Assembly: GCF_018390635.1 (NCBI RefSeq)
Contig: NZ_JAHBGE010000083.1
Coordinates: 1 to 64,000, forward strand
DNA from: Ancylobacter lacus
GTDB taxonomy: Bacteria > Pseudomonadota > Alphaproteobacteria > Rhizobiales > Xanthobacteraceae
Reading direction: 5' to 3'
DNA length: 64,000 bases
Part shown: positions 57,201-64,000 of the stretch, in pieces
Layout: each line of letters begins with the position of its first letter
How positions within the stretch are numbered: position 1 is the stretch's first letter
The notes under the pieces: generated by a model
Database searches by the model: none
The model's input: the letters and a program-made list of their open reading frames with translations, nothing else
Told to the model about the DNA's origin: nothing
Program-made: the position numbers and the translations under genes

Positions 57201-58121
57201 TTAGAACTCCACGCCCAGCTTGAGCAGGAGCTGCTGGCGCTCGTGGTTGACGAGGTCGAGGTTGTTGTCGCTGTCCGGCGACGAGCCGGCGATCTGGTAG
57301 GCGTAGGCGAGCTTCACATAGGCGGCCTTGCTGAGCTGGGCGTAGAAGCTCGGCCCGAGATAGAGCGCGCCGCCCTCGAAGCGGTTCAGCCCGGCGCCGT
57401 CGAAGGCGGCGAGGTAGCGCAGCTCGCCGCCGAGGAAGAGGCCGCGCGCCACCTGCCAGCTCAGCGCGCCGGAAACCTCCAGGCCGCTCTCCGCCTCGCC
57501 GCCGCCCCACTCCGGGAGATAGCCGAGGTTGACGGCGCCGAAGAGCGTCTCCGACACCAGCTCCTTGTCCATCAGCAGCCGGACCGGCAGGCCGAAGCTG
57601 TCGACCCGCTCGCCGGAATCGTCGTCATAGCGGCCCCATTCCGGCTCGATCGAGACCGCCAGCCCCAGCGGCGCGTGCTCCCAGCTCAGGAAGCGGTACT
57701 TGATCTCGGCGCCGAGCCCGCCGAAGCCGCCGGCGGCCATGTCCTCCAGCCCGTCGATGTTGCTGATGTCGTGATAGGCGAGGGCGGCGCTGACGCCGAT
57801 GGTGAGGTTGCGGGTGACGCCGTATTCATATTCGGCCTCCGCTTCCCCGGCGCCGTAATGGGAGCCGCCCTCCGCCTCGCCGGCAGCGCGGCCGAACCGG
57901 CCGGTCGCCTCGACCGATACCTCCTGCTCGCCGCGGTCATTGGTGTCGGAACCTTCGGTGAAGCCGAAGATGTTCTCGCTGTCGATCTCGTATCCCGGAT
58001 CGCTGTCCCCCGCGTCGGCGTCGGCCGCATGCGCCGGCAGGCCCGCCAGCAGGAGAAGCCCGGTGCCGGCACCGACCCAGACACGCCGCACCGCCGCCCG
58101 CCGCCTTGCGAACGCGCCCAT
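57201..58121 (-). CDS. outer-membrane beta-barrel protein
   Basis: 306 residues: long signal peptide (about 33 residues, cleavage near AHAADA), an acidic N-terminal linker, then alternating hydrophobic strands with aromatic girdle residues and a terminal Phe (LLLKLGVEF), the mark of an outer-membrane barrel. I cannot place it in a named transporter family. GGGAGGGG lies before ATG 58121. It is divergent from arsR and atm1 across an AT-rich region, which suggests shared, metal- or stress-related control. Confidence 0.78.
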   Translation of the reverse strand: MGAFARRRAAVRRVWVGAGTGLLLLAGLPAHAADADAGDSDPGYEIDSENIFGFTEGSDTNDRGEQEVSVEATGRFGRAAGEAEGGSHYGAGEAEAEYEYGVTRNLTIGVSAALAYHDISNIDGLEDMAAGGFGGLGAEIKYRFLSWEHAPLGLAVSIEPEWGRYDDDSGERVDSFGLPVRLLMDKELVSETLFGAVNLGYLPEWGGGEAESGLEVSGALSWQVARGLFLGGELRYLAAFDGAGLNRFEGGALYLGPSFYAQLSKAAYVKLAYAYQIAGSSPDSDNNLDLVNHERQQLLLKLGVEF

Positions 58122-58342
58122 ACCGTCACCCCTCCCGTTATTTTGAGATAAAAGTAATCGTGATTCGCAATACTGTCAGCATGAAATGAAGATTCGTTTG
58201 TATTATTATTTTCTCATATCCGATTAAATTTATTCTTAGATTTCGCGATCTATACATGACGCTGCGTCACCGGTGCGCGGCCGCGACGCGTCTGGGCGGC
58301 TGTCTTCCCGCTGCCGCAATCATCGTCTATCGACGATCACCG
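58122..58342. promoter_or_regulatory. AT-rich divergent promoter region with small inverted repeat
   Basis: 58140-58256 is strikingly AT-rich for this genome and separates the outer-membrane protein gene from arsR. ATCGTC (58322-58327) and GACGAT (58332-58337) form a 6-bp inverted repeat with a 4-bp centre directly before the arsR start, a plausible operator. I could not match a Fur, Irr or RirA box. Confidence 0.5.
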
Positions 58343-58771
58343 ATGGATCAGCTTGCCGACGATTCCGACGATCTTCTCGCCCTGCGGCTGCGGGCGCTCG
58401 CCCATCCCGCGCGGCTGGCGATCCTGCGCGCGCTGGCGCGGGCGGAGCGCTGCCCGTGCGGCGAGATCGTGCGCGGGCTCAGCCTTGCCCAGTCCACCGT
58501 CTCCCAGCATCTCAAGGTGCTGAAGGAGGCCGGCCTCATCACCGGCACCATCGAAGGGCCGCGCTCCTGCTATGGGTTGGACCGCGCCGTCGTCGCCCGG
58601 CTGGCCGCGACGCTGGCGCCGCTGCTGGCCGATCTCGCGGGGCAATCCCCGTCCGCTGCCGGCTTGACCCCCGCCTTGCCGTCTCCCATCTCTGCGTCGC
58701 CGGACGCCGTTTTCCCCCTCGGCGAGCCGCCCCGCGTCACGGCCGGCCCAACCGGACTTTCCCGATCATGA
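58343..58771 (+). CDS. ArsR-family metalloregulator
   Basis: 142-residue winged-helix repressor: ALAHPARLAILRALARAERCPCGEIV, then the recognition helix LAQSTVSQHLKVLKEAGLI. The CPC before the recognition helix is close to the ELCVCDL-type sensor site of ArsR/CadC proteins, so As(III), Cd(II) or another soft metal may be the signal. The C-terminal 35 residues are Pro/Ser-rich. It is coupled to atm1 by an ATGA overlap (58768-58771). The ATG at 58343 is preferred to the 5' extension starting at 58256. Confidence 0.85.
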   Translation: MDQLADDSDDLLALRLRALAHPARLAILRALARAERCPCGEIVRGLSLAQSTVSQHLKVLKEAGLITGTIEGPRSCYGLDRAVVARLAATLAPLLADLAGQSPSAAGLTPALPSPISASPDAVFPLGEPPRVTAGPTGLSRS

Positions 58772-60720
58772 GTGCTTCCGACAGCGGGACGGCGCCTGCG
58801 CGTCCCAACAGCCTTCCCCCGCGCGCCCCGGCGGCGGCCTCGCCGCGCGGCTCGCTCTGGGTCGCGCTGCGCGGGCTGGTGCCCTATCTCTGGCCCGCCG
58901 ACCGCATGGACCTGCGCGCCCGCGTGCTGTGGGGCCTTCTGCTGCTCGTCCTCGCCAAGATCGCGACGCTGTTCACGCCCTTCCTCTTCAAATGGGCGAC
59001 CGACGCGGTGGCCGAGCGCGAAGGCGCTGTCATCACCACCGACACGGTGGGGCTCATCCTGGCCGGGCCGGTGGTGCTGACGCTGGCCTATGGCTTCGCC
59101 CGCGTCGTCATGGCCGGCCTCACCCAGTGGCGTGACGGGCTGTTCGCCAAGGTGGCGGTCCACGCGGTGCGCCGCCTCGCGCTGGAAACCTTCGAGCACA
59201 TGCACGCGCTGTCGCTGCGCTTCCATCTCGAACGCAAGACCGGCGGGCTCACCCGCGTCCTCGAGCGCTCGCGCGAGGGCATCGAGACCATCGTGCGCAT
59301 GCTGGTGCTGCATCTCGCCCCGACCGTGCTGGAATTCGCCATGGTCATCGGCGTGCTGCTCTGGCAGTTCGACTGGCGCTACGCCGCGGCGGCGGTGGCG
59401 ATGATCGTGGGCTACACCGTCTTCACCTTCATCATGACCGAGTACCGGATGGGCATCCGCCGGGCGATGAACGAGAGCGACACCGACGCCAACGCCAAGG
59501 CGGTCGACAGCCTGCTGAACTACGAGACGGTGAAGTATTTCGGCGCCGAGAGCTGGGAGGCGGCGCGCTACGACCGCTCCATGGCCCGCTACGAGCGCGC
59601 GACTGTGCACACCCACACCTCGCTGGCCTGGCTCAATGCCGGGCAGGCCGCCATCTTCACCCTGGGCCTCACCGCGGTGATGGTGCTGTGCGTGTTCGAC
59701 ATCCGGGCCGGGCGGCAGTCGGTCGGCTCCTTCGTCATGGTCAACGCCATGATGGTCCAGCTCTACCAGCCGCTGAACTTCCTCGGCATGATCTACCGCG
59801 AGATCAAGCAGTCGCTCATCGACATCGAGGCGATGTTCGCCGTGCTCGCCCGCCGGCCGGAGGTGCGCGACGCCCCGGCCGCCCGGCCGCTGGCGATCGC
59901 CGGCGGCACGGTGCGGTTCGAGGACGTGCATTTCTCCTACGATCCCGACCGCGAGATCCTGAAGGGCGTCTCCTTCGAGGTGCCGGCCGGCCGCACCGTC
60001 GCCATCGTCGGCCCCTCCGGCGCCGGCAAATCGACCATCTCGCGGCTGCTGTTCCGGTTCTACGACGTCTCCTCCGGGCGCATCACCATCGACGGGCAGG
60101 ACATTCGCGACATCACCCAGGAGAGCCTGCGCGCCGCCATCGGCATGGTTCCGCAGGACACCGTGCTGTTCAACGACACGCTGGCCTACAACATCCGCTA
60201 CGGCCGCAACGGTGCTTCCGACGAAGAGGTCGCGGAGGCGGCGCGCCTCGCCCAGATCGACGGCTTCATCCGCACCACCCCGAAGGGCTTCGCCACCGAG
60301 GTCGGCGAGCGCGGGCTGAAGCTCTCCGGCGGCGAGAAGCAGCGCGTCGCCATCGCCCGCACCATCCTCAAGGCGCCGCCGATCCTGCTGCTCGACGAAG
60401 CCACTTCCGCGCTCGACAGCCACACCGAGCACGAGATCCAGGACGCGCTGGACCGGGTCTCGCGCGGGCGCACCACGCTGGTCATCGCGCACCGGCTCTC
60501 CACCGTCATCGGCGCCGACGAGATCATCGTGCTCGCCGCCGGCCGCATCGCCGAGCGCGGCACCCACACCGCGCTGATGGCCCGGCACGGGCTCTACCAC
60601 TCGATGTGGCAGCGCCAGCGCGAGGTGGACCGGGCCCGCGAGACCCTGCGCGCCAGCGGCGAGGCGGGCACGGCCCCGGACGGCCTGCCGGACCTGCCGG
60701 ACGGCGTCGCGGCGGAATGA
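58768..60720 (+). CDS. Atm1-type ABC exporter (heavy-metal/Fe-S family)
   Basis: 650-residue half-transporter that must dimerise. The membrane domain has six helices and the Atm1 hallmark DSLLNYETVKYFGAE. The nucleotide domain has Walker A GPSGAGKST, Q-loop VPQDTVLFNDTLAYNIRYG, signature LSGGEKQR, Walker B ILLLDEATSALD and H-loop IAHRLST, so it is complete. NaAtm1-like proteins in alphaproteobacteria move glutathione-metal complexes and confer metal tolerance. The coupled ArsR supports that role here. Confidence 0.9.
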   Translation: MSASDSGTAPARPNSLPPRAPAAASPRGSLWVALRGLVPYLWPADRMDLRARVLWGLLLLVLAKIATLFTPFLFKWATDAVAEREGAVITTDTVGLILAGPVVLTLAYGFARVVMAGLTQWRDGLFAKVAVHAVRRLALETFEHMHALSLRFHLERKTGGLTRVLERSREGIETIVRMLVLHLAPTVLEFAMVIGVLLWQFDWRYAAAAVAMIVGYTVFTFIMTEYRMGIRRAMNESDTDANAKAVDSLLNYETVKYFGAESWEAARYDRSMARYERATVHTHTSLAWLNAGQAAIFTLGLTAVMVLCVFDIRAGRQSVGSFVMVNAMMVQLYQPLNFLGMIYREIKQSLIDIEAMFAVLARRPEVRDAPAARPLAIAGGTVRFEDVHFSYDPDREILKGVSFEVPAGRTVAIVGPSGAGKSTISRLLFRFYDVSSGRITIDGQDIRDITQESLRAAIGMVPQDTVLFNDTLAYNIRYGRNGASDEEVAEAARLAQIDGFIRTTPKGFATEVGERGLKLSGGEKQRVAIARTILKAPPILLLDEATSALDSHTEHEIQDALDRVSRGRTTLVIAHRLSTVIGADEIIVLAAGRIAERGTHTALMARHGLYHSMWQRQREVDRARETLRASGEAGTAPDGLPDLPDGVAAE

Positions 60721-60766
60721 CGCCGCGGCGGCCCGGCCGGATCGCCGGTGCCGCCGGAGCGAGGCA

Positions 60767-60816
60767 CGATCCTGCGCGGCAGGATCGCGTGGCGTATGAT
60801 CGTGCGGGGCACGATC
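60767..60816. repeat. pair of perfect stem-loops, REP-like
   Basis: CGATCCTGC (60767-60775) pairs with GCAGGATCG (60779-60787), and GATCGTGC (60798-60805) pairs with GCACGATC (60809-60816). Both have a 3-nt loop, and they are separated by 10 bp. The units are related in sequence, as duplicated palindromes. They lie in the 229-bp gap between atm1 and psd. No T tract follows. They are probably repetitive extragenic palindromes or mRNA-end structures. Confidence 0.75.
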
Positions 60817-60949
60817 GCGCGAGGCCGCGAAAGAGCCGGCCGCCCGAAGGTCCGCCGCCTTGCCAGCCGGGCCGGGGCATGGCACGTCGATGCCGCGATT
60901 TCGACGCGACGCTGCGATAGGCAGCGCCGCGCTGCCGCTAGGAAACACG

Positions 60950-61648
60950 ATGTCCCTGCTCGACACTCTCCGCAACGACCTGACGCCGATCCACCGCGAA
61001 GGCTACCCCTTCCTGCTCATCGGCGCGGTGGTGTCCGGGCTGCTGCTGTGGCTGTTCCAGCCGCTGGGCTGGATCGCGCTGCTGATCACGGCGTGGATCG
61101 CCTATTTCTTCCGCGATCCCGAGCGCGTCACCCCGCTGCGCGAGGGGCTGGTGATCGCGCCGGCCGATGGCCGGGTGTGCCTCGTCGGCCCCGCCGTGCC
61201 GCCGGCCGAGCTCGGCCTCGGCCGCGAGCCGCTGCCGCGGGTCTGCATCTTCATGAACGTGTTCGACGTCCACGTGAACCGGGCGCCGCTGGCGGGTCGG
61301 GTGGCGCGCATCGCCTATCGGCCGGGCAAGTTCCTCAGCGCCGATCTCGACAAGGCGAGCGAGGACAACGAGCGCAACGGCGTGGTGCTGGCGACCGCGG
61401 CGGGCCTCGTCGGGGTGGTGCAGATCGCCGGGCTGGTGGCGCGGCGCATCGTCTGCTTCGTGCGCGAGGGCGAGGAGATCGCCACCGGCGAGCGTTTCGG
61501 CCTCATCCGCTTCGGCTCGCGCGTCGACGTGTATTTCCCCGCCGGCGCCCGGCCGCTGGTGGCGGAAGGCCAGCGCGCCGTGGCCGGCGAGACCGTGCTG
61601 GCCGATCTCGCCTATTCGCAGCCGCCCGCCAGCTTCAGGATCGGATGA
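60950..61648 (+). CDS. psd: phosphatidylserine decarboxylase proenzyme
   Basis: 232-residue short-form PSD that makes phosphatidylethanolamine. The N-terminal membrane segments (about residues 20-56) are followed by [33 protein letters not shown] and the self-cleavage motif in [10 protein letters not shown], where the G-S bond is cut to form the pyruvoyl group. Length and motif fit the small (archaeal/alphaproteobacterial) subfamily. pssA follows after 46 bp, so the operon covers two consecutive steps. Confidence 0.93.
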   Translation: MSLLDTLRNDLTPIHREGYPFLLIGAVVSGLLLWLFQPLGWIALLITAWIAYFFRDPERVTPLREGLVIAPADGRVCLVGPAVPPAELGLGREPLPRVCIFMNVFDVHVNRAPLAGRVARIAYRPGKFLSADLDKASEDNERNGVVLATAAGLVGVVQIAGLVARRIVCFVREGEEIATGERFGLIRFGSRVDVYFPAGARPLVAEGQRAVAGETVLADLAYSQPPASFRIG

Positions 61649-61694
61649 CCCGCGCCCGCCGCGCCGCAGGCCGGCGCCGCAACAGGAGTGGCCC

Positions 61695-62591
61695 ATGCCG
61701 CGACCCTTTCCGCCTTTCGAGCCCGACCCGCAAGCGCGCCGCCGCCGCTTCCAGGCCATACCGGTGCGGCTGCTCATCCCCAACATCGTGACGCTGCTGG
61801 CGCTCTGCGCAGGCCTCACCGGCATCCGCATGGCGATCGAAGGGCGCATGGAGCTGGCGCTCGGCGCCATCGTCATCGCCGCCGTGCTCGACGGCATGGA
61901 CGGCCGGCTGGCGCGGATGCTGCAGGGCACCTCGCGCTTCGGCGCCGAACTGGACAGCCTCTCGGACTTCGTGTGCTTCGGCGTGGCGCCGGGCATCGTG
62001 CTCTATATGTGGGGCCTCGACACGCTGGGCTCGATCGGCTGGATCGCGGCGCTGGCGTTCGCCATCTGCGCCGCGCTGCGGCTGGCGCGCTTCAACGTGA
62101 TGCTCGAGGATCCGAACAAGCCGGACTTCGCCAGCAACTTCTTCACCGGCGTGCCCGCGCCGATGGGCGCCATCTGCGTGCTGCTGCCGGTCTATCTGGA
62201 ACTGGTGGGGCTGCCGCGGCTCGTCGCCTCGCCGGCGGTGGCGGCGGTCTACTGCCTCGCCATCGCGCTGCTGATGGTGTCGAAGCTGCCGGCGTGGTCG
62301 GGCAAGAAGCTCGGCGCGCGGGTCCCGCGCGAGGCGGTGCTGCCGCTCTTCGTCTGCGTCGCGCTGTTCGTGGCGGTGCTGGTGACGTGGCCGTGGGCGG
62401 TGCTGGCGCTGCTGACCATCGCCTATCTCGCGCTGATGCCGCTCTCGGTCATGCGCTATGCGCAGCTCGAACGGGAATATCTGCGTGCCACCGCTGCCGG
62501 CGGAACAGAGGAGCCGCTGGCCGGCGATGCCCCGACCTCTTCGCCGGTCGCGGTTGACCTCGACGAGGGCCGGCCCGACCGTCTCAACTGA
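61695..62591 (+). CDS. pssA: CDP-diacylglycerol--serine O-phosphatidyltransferase
   Basis: 298-residue membrane enzyme of the CDP-alcohol phosphatidyltransferase family. The complete catalytic motif D-G-x-A-R-x8-G-x3-D-x3-D is seen as LDGMDGRLARM followed by FGAELDSLSD. About eight hydrophobic helices. It makes phosphatidylserine for the adjacent Psd. ATG 61695 follows AGGAGTGGCC. It ends before an intrinsic terminator of the converging gene. Confidence 0.93.
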   Translation: MPRPFPPFEPDPQARRRRFQAIPVRLLIPNIVTLLALCAGLTGIRMAIEGRMELALGAIVIAAVLDGMDGRLARMLQGTSRFGAELDSLSDFVCFGVAPGIVLYMWGLDTLGSIGWIAALAFAICAALRLARFNVMLEDPNKPDFASNFFTGVPAPMGAICVLLPVYLELVGLPRLVASPAVAAVYCLAIALLMVSKLPAWSGKKLGARVPREAVLPLFVCVALFVAVLVTWPWAVLALLTIAYLALMPLSVMRYAQLEREYLRATAAGGTEEPLAGDAPTSSPVAVDLDEGRPDRLN

Positions 62592-62635
62592 ACAGCGCGC
62601 CCCGGCGTCGACGCGTGGCGGGTCGGGCCTTCGAA

Positions 62636-62667
62636 TCAAAACGCGCCGGACCTTCCGGCCGGCGCGT
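62636..62667 (-). terminator. intrinsic terminator of the small minus-strand gene at 62705
   Basis: ACGCGCCGG (62641-62649) pairs with CCGGCGCGT (62659-62667), 9-bp arms with a 9-nt loop. On the minus strand it is followed by TTTTGATT, so it terminates the gene at 62705-62977. In the plus direction it lacks a T run but may still slow transcription from pssA. Confidence 0.75.
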
Positions 62668-62704
62668 GATTGGAAACAGGCCGCCGGCGGCCACCCGCGC
62701 GGCG

Positions 62705-62977
62705 TCAGCGGCCGCGGTTGCGGCCGGCCAGGGCGGCGACGCGGGCCGACAGCGGCACGCCGGGAAAGGCCTGCCGCAGCTCCCGGAGCGCTTCGGCGTC
62801 GGTGGGGTTGCCGAGATGGGCGAGGTGCTGGGCCATCCGGGCGAACACGCTGCTCGCCGACGCGCCGCCGGCATCGCGGCGCAGAACGGCGCGCGCACCC
62901 TCCGGCGCAGACGGCCCGACCAGCTCGCCGTCGCGCGGCGGGATCGAAACCGAAGACGTCGCGGACACCTGCAGCAT
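62705..62977 (-). CDS. small hypothetical protein
   Basis: 90 residues from ATG 62977, preceded by a near-perfect GAAGGAGG five bases upstream, with its own terminator behind it, so it is very likely a real gene. There is no signal peptide or transmembrane segment. An N-terminal low-complexity half (SATSSVSIPPRDGELVG) leads to an amphipathic helix-rich half (SASSVFARMAQHLAHLGNPTDAEALRELRQAFPGVPLSARVAAL) that could form a small helical bundle or protein-interaction motif. I do not recognise a family. Confidence 0.7.
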   Translation of the reverse strand: MLQVSATSSVSIPPRDGELVGPSAPEGARAVLRRDAGGASASSVFARMAQHLAHLGNPTDAEALRELRQAFPGVPLSARVAALAGRNRGR

Positions 62978-63223
62978 CACAACCTCCTTCGATGACCAGA
63001 CCGAATCAATCGGGTTTGATCATGGCTAACCATGAACCCTGACGCGCTTTAACGCATCATGTTTCTTATGGTTCCCGATGATGTGATGGAGACGTTGAGC
63101 AGTGAATCATGAACGCACGACGACAGTGGTCAGTCGTGCCAAGTGGAAACCAAACAACGTGAGGTTTTATTTCGAAGTTCGTAGCAACTGCCCGCCGGTC
63201 GGCGGGCGGCGCCCGCCCCGGCT

Positions 63224-63808
63224 TCAGGAGCGGGTCAGGGCCACGCTGCTGCCGTCGCTGGTGGCGACGCCGTCATAGCGGCCGGCGCCCGCCGGCTTCA
63301 GCCGCGCGGTGACCTTGCCGACATGGTTCTGGAGCACGATGTCGTTGCCCCACACGTCCCAGCCCTTGGTCATGAAGATATCGTTCGGGCAGCTCACATC
63401 GGCGCTGGCGGCGAAGCCGGACATGCCGCGGTCGGTCGTGAGGGTGAGCGGGCAGGTCTTCTGGCCACCATCCCACGTATAGGTCCAGGTGCCGGCGAGC
63501 TGGGAGCGGGTCGCGCCGGGGTCGGCATAGGCGACGCCGCCCGGCGCGGTCGCGGCCGGCAGGCTGAGAGAGACGTTCTGCGCGGCGGGGCGCGGGGTCA
63601 CGGCGGCCTCGGCCGTGGCCGCCGAGGCTCCGGTGGCCGGAGTCGGCGCGGGAACGGCGGAGCTTTCCACCGAGCCGCTCGGCGCCGGGGTGATCGGGTC
63701 GGCATCGGCGACGGGCGTCTTCGCCGACGGGCCGAAGCCATCGATCGCCGTGCTGCACCCAGCAAGGGCGAAGGCAATGGCGGTCAGCGCGACGGCGTTC
63801 ATCTTCAT
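63224..63808 (-). CDS. Omp19/Inh-type outer-membrane lipoprotein (protease inhibitor domain)
   Basis: 194 residues: signal peptide with lipobox LAGC at residues 15-18 (lipidated Cys), a Pro/Ala/Thr-rich tether (residues 30-90), and a C-terminal AprI/Inh beta-barrel inhibitor domain: LAGTWTYTWDGGQKTCPLTLTTDRGMSGF, DVSCPNDIFMTKGWDVWGNDIVL and VGKVTARLKPAGAGRYDGV. The two Cys in the domain form the family disulfide. Brucella Omp19 is the best-known relative. It is likely exposed at the outer membrane or in the periplasm. Confidence 0.85.
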   Translation of the reverse strand: MKMNAVALTAIAFALAGCSTAIDGFGPSAKTPVADADPITPAPSGSVESSAVPAPTPATGASAATAEAAVTPRPAAQNVSLSLPAATAPGGVAYADPGATRSQLAGTWTYTWDGGQKTCPLTLTTDRGMSGFAASADVSCPNDIFMTKGWDVWGNDIVLQNHVGKVTARLKPAGAGRYDGVATSDGSSVALTRS

Positions 63809-64000
63809 ATTCCGTACCCCCACACGCCGGCCCGCCGGCGTGCTCGTTGGTCGTTCCAGAGCATCGGGCAACCCGCAGTGCCCGAGCAAGGCGACAATCT
63901 TGGCTTTTTCGACAAGGATCGTGGCGTCACCATGGCCCGGACGCCGGCTCCCCGCTCGAATCCGTATCGACGCTCGGTCATGCTGAACAAATCCTTAGCC

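Noticed and set aside
58570-60975. 801-codon open frame antisense to atm1.
   Set aside because: Shadow of the exporter gene; it has no recognisable domain and no ribosome binding site.

Overview
The window is GC-rich, densely coding DNA from a free-living alphaproteobacterium. DUF2865, DUF1289, DUF930, an Omp19/Inh-type lipoprotein, a second GluRS and CtrA-like boxes point to Hyphomicrobiales, possibly Xanthobacteraceae. This placement is inference; no rRNA is present. One tRNA (tRNA-Val, anticodon CAC, minus strand) is encoded. I see no CRISPR array, no intact insertion sequence and no intact integrase.

Layout. 1-2.5 kb: end of a b(o/a)3-type terminal oxidase operon (subunit I and a diheme cytochrome c). 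2.5-8.5 kb: an accessory-looking block with a UvrD-like helicase, then a mirror-symmetric module (LysR, SDR, SDR, HxlR), then a gene-poor stretch next to the 5' end of dusA that looks like a decayed integrase. 8.5-17 kb: dusA, a TauE-type exporter, a retropepsin-like protease coupled to a DUF1289 protein, lower-ligand cobalamin genes (cobS, bluB, cobT), a membrane histidine kinase, a nuclease and a uracil-DNA glycosylase-like protein. 17-19.5 kb: an amino-acid ABC uptake operon with no ATPase gene beside it. 19.7-26.5 kb: Mrp with a His-rich linker, then three paralogous TRAP binding proteins around two coupled esterase genes.

26.5-35.7 kb: two exporters, moaA, DUF971, an L,D-transpeptidase, small secreted proteins, a membrane-anchored deoxyribosyltransferase-like protein, tRNA-Val, gph, rpiA and DUF2059. 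35.7-38.9 kb: a complete TctCBA tricarboxylate transporter. 39-48.7 kb: glutathione reductase, class II DAHP synthase, a quinone-reductase/HxlR redox pair, a CoA-transferase, glutamine-dependent NAD synthetase and GluRS. 48.7-57 kb: secreted DUF2865 and CreA proteins, a coupled cysS-GNAT-cimA operon, a LOG protein and a PHB-depolymerase-like esterase. 57-64 kb: an outer-membrane barrel divergent from an arsR-atm1 operon, then psd-pssA (phosphatidylethanolamine synthesis), a small orphan protein and the Omp19-like lipoprotein.

Genes are mostly in short operons with 4-bp stop/start overlaps. Convergent genes are often separated by strong hairpins. Two binding-protein transport operons carry a hairpin between the binding-protein gene and the permease genes, which probably sets their ratio of expression.
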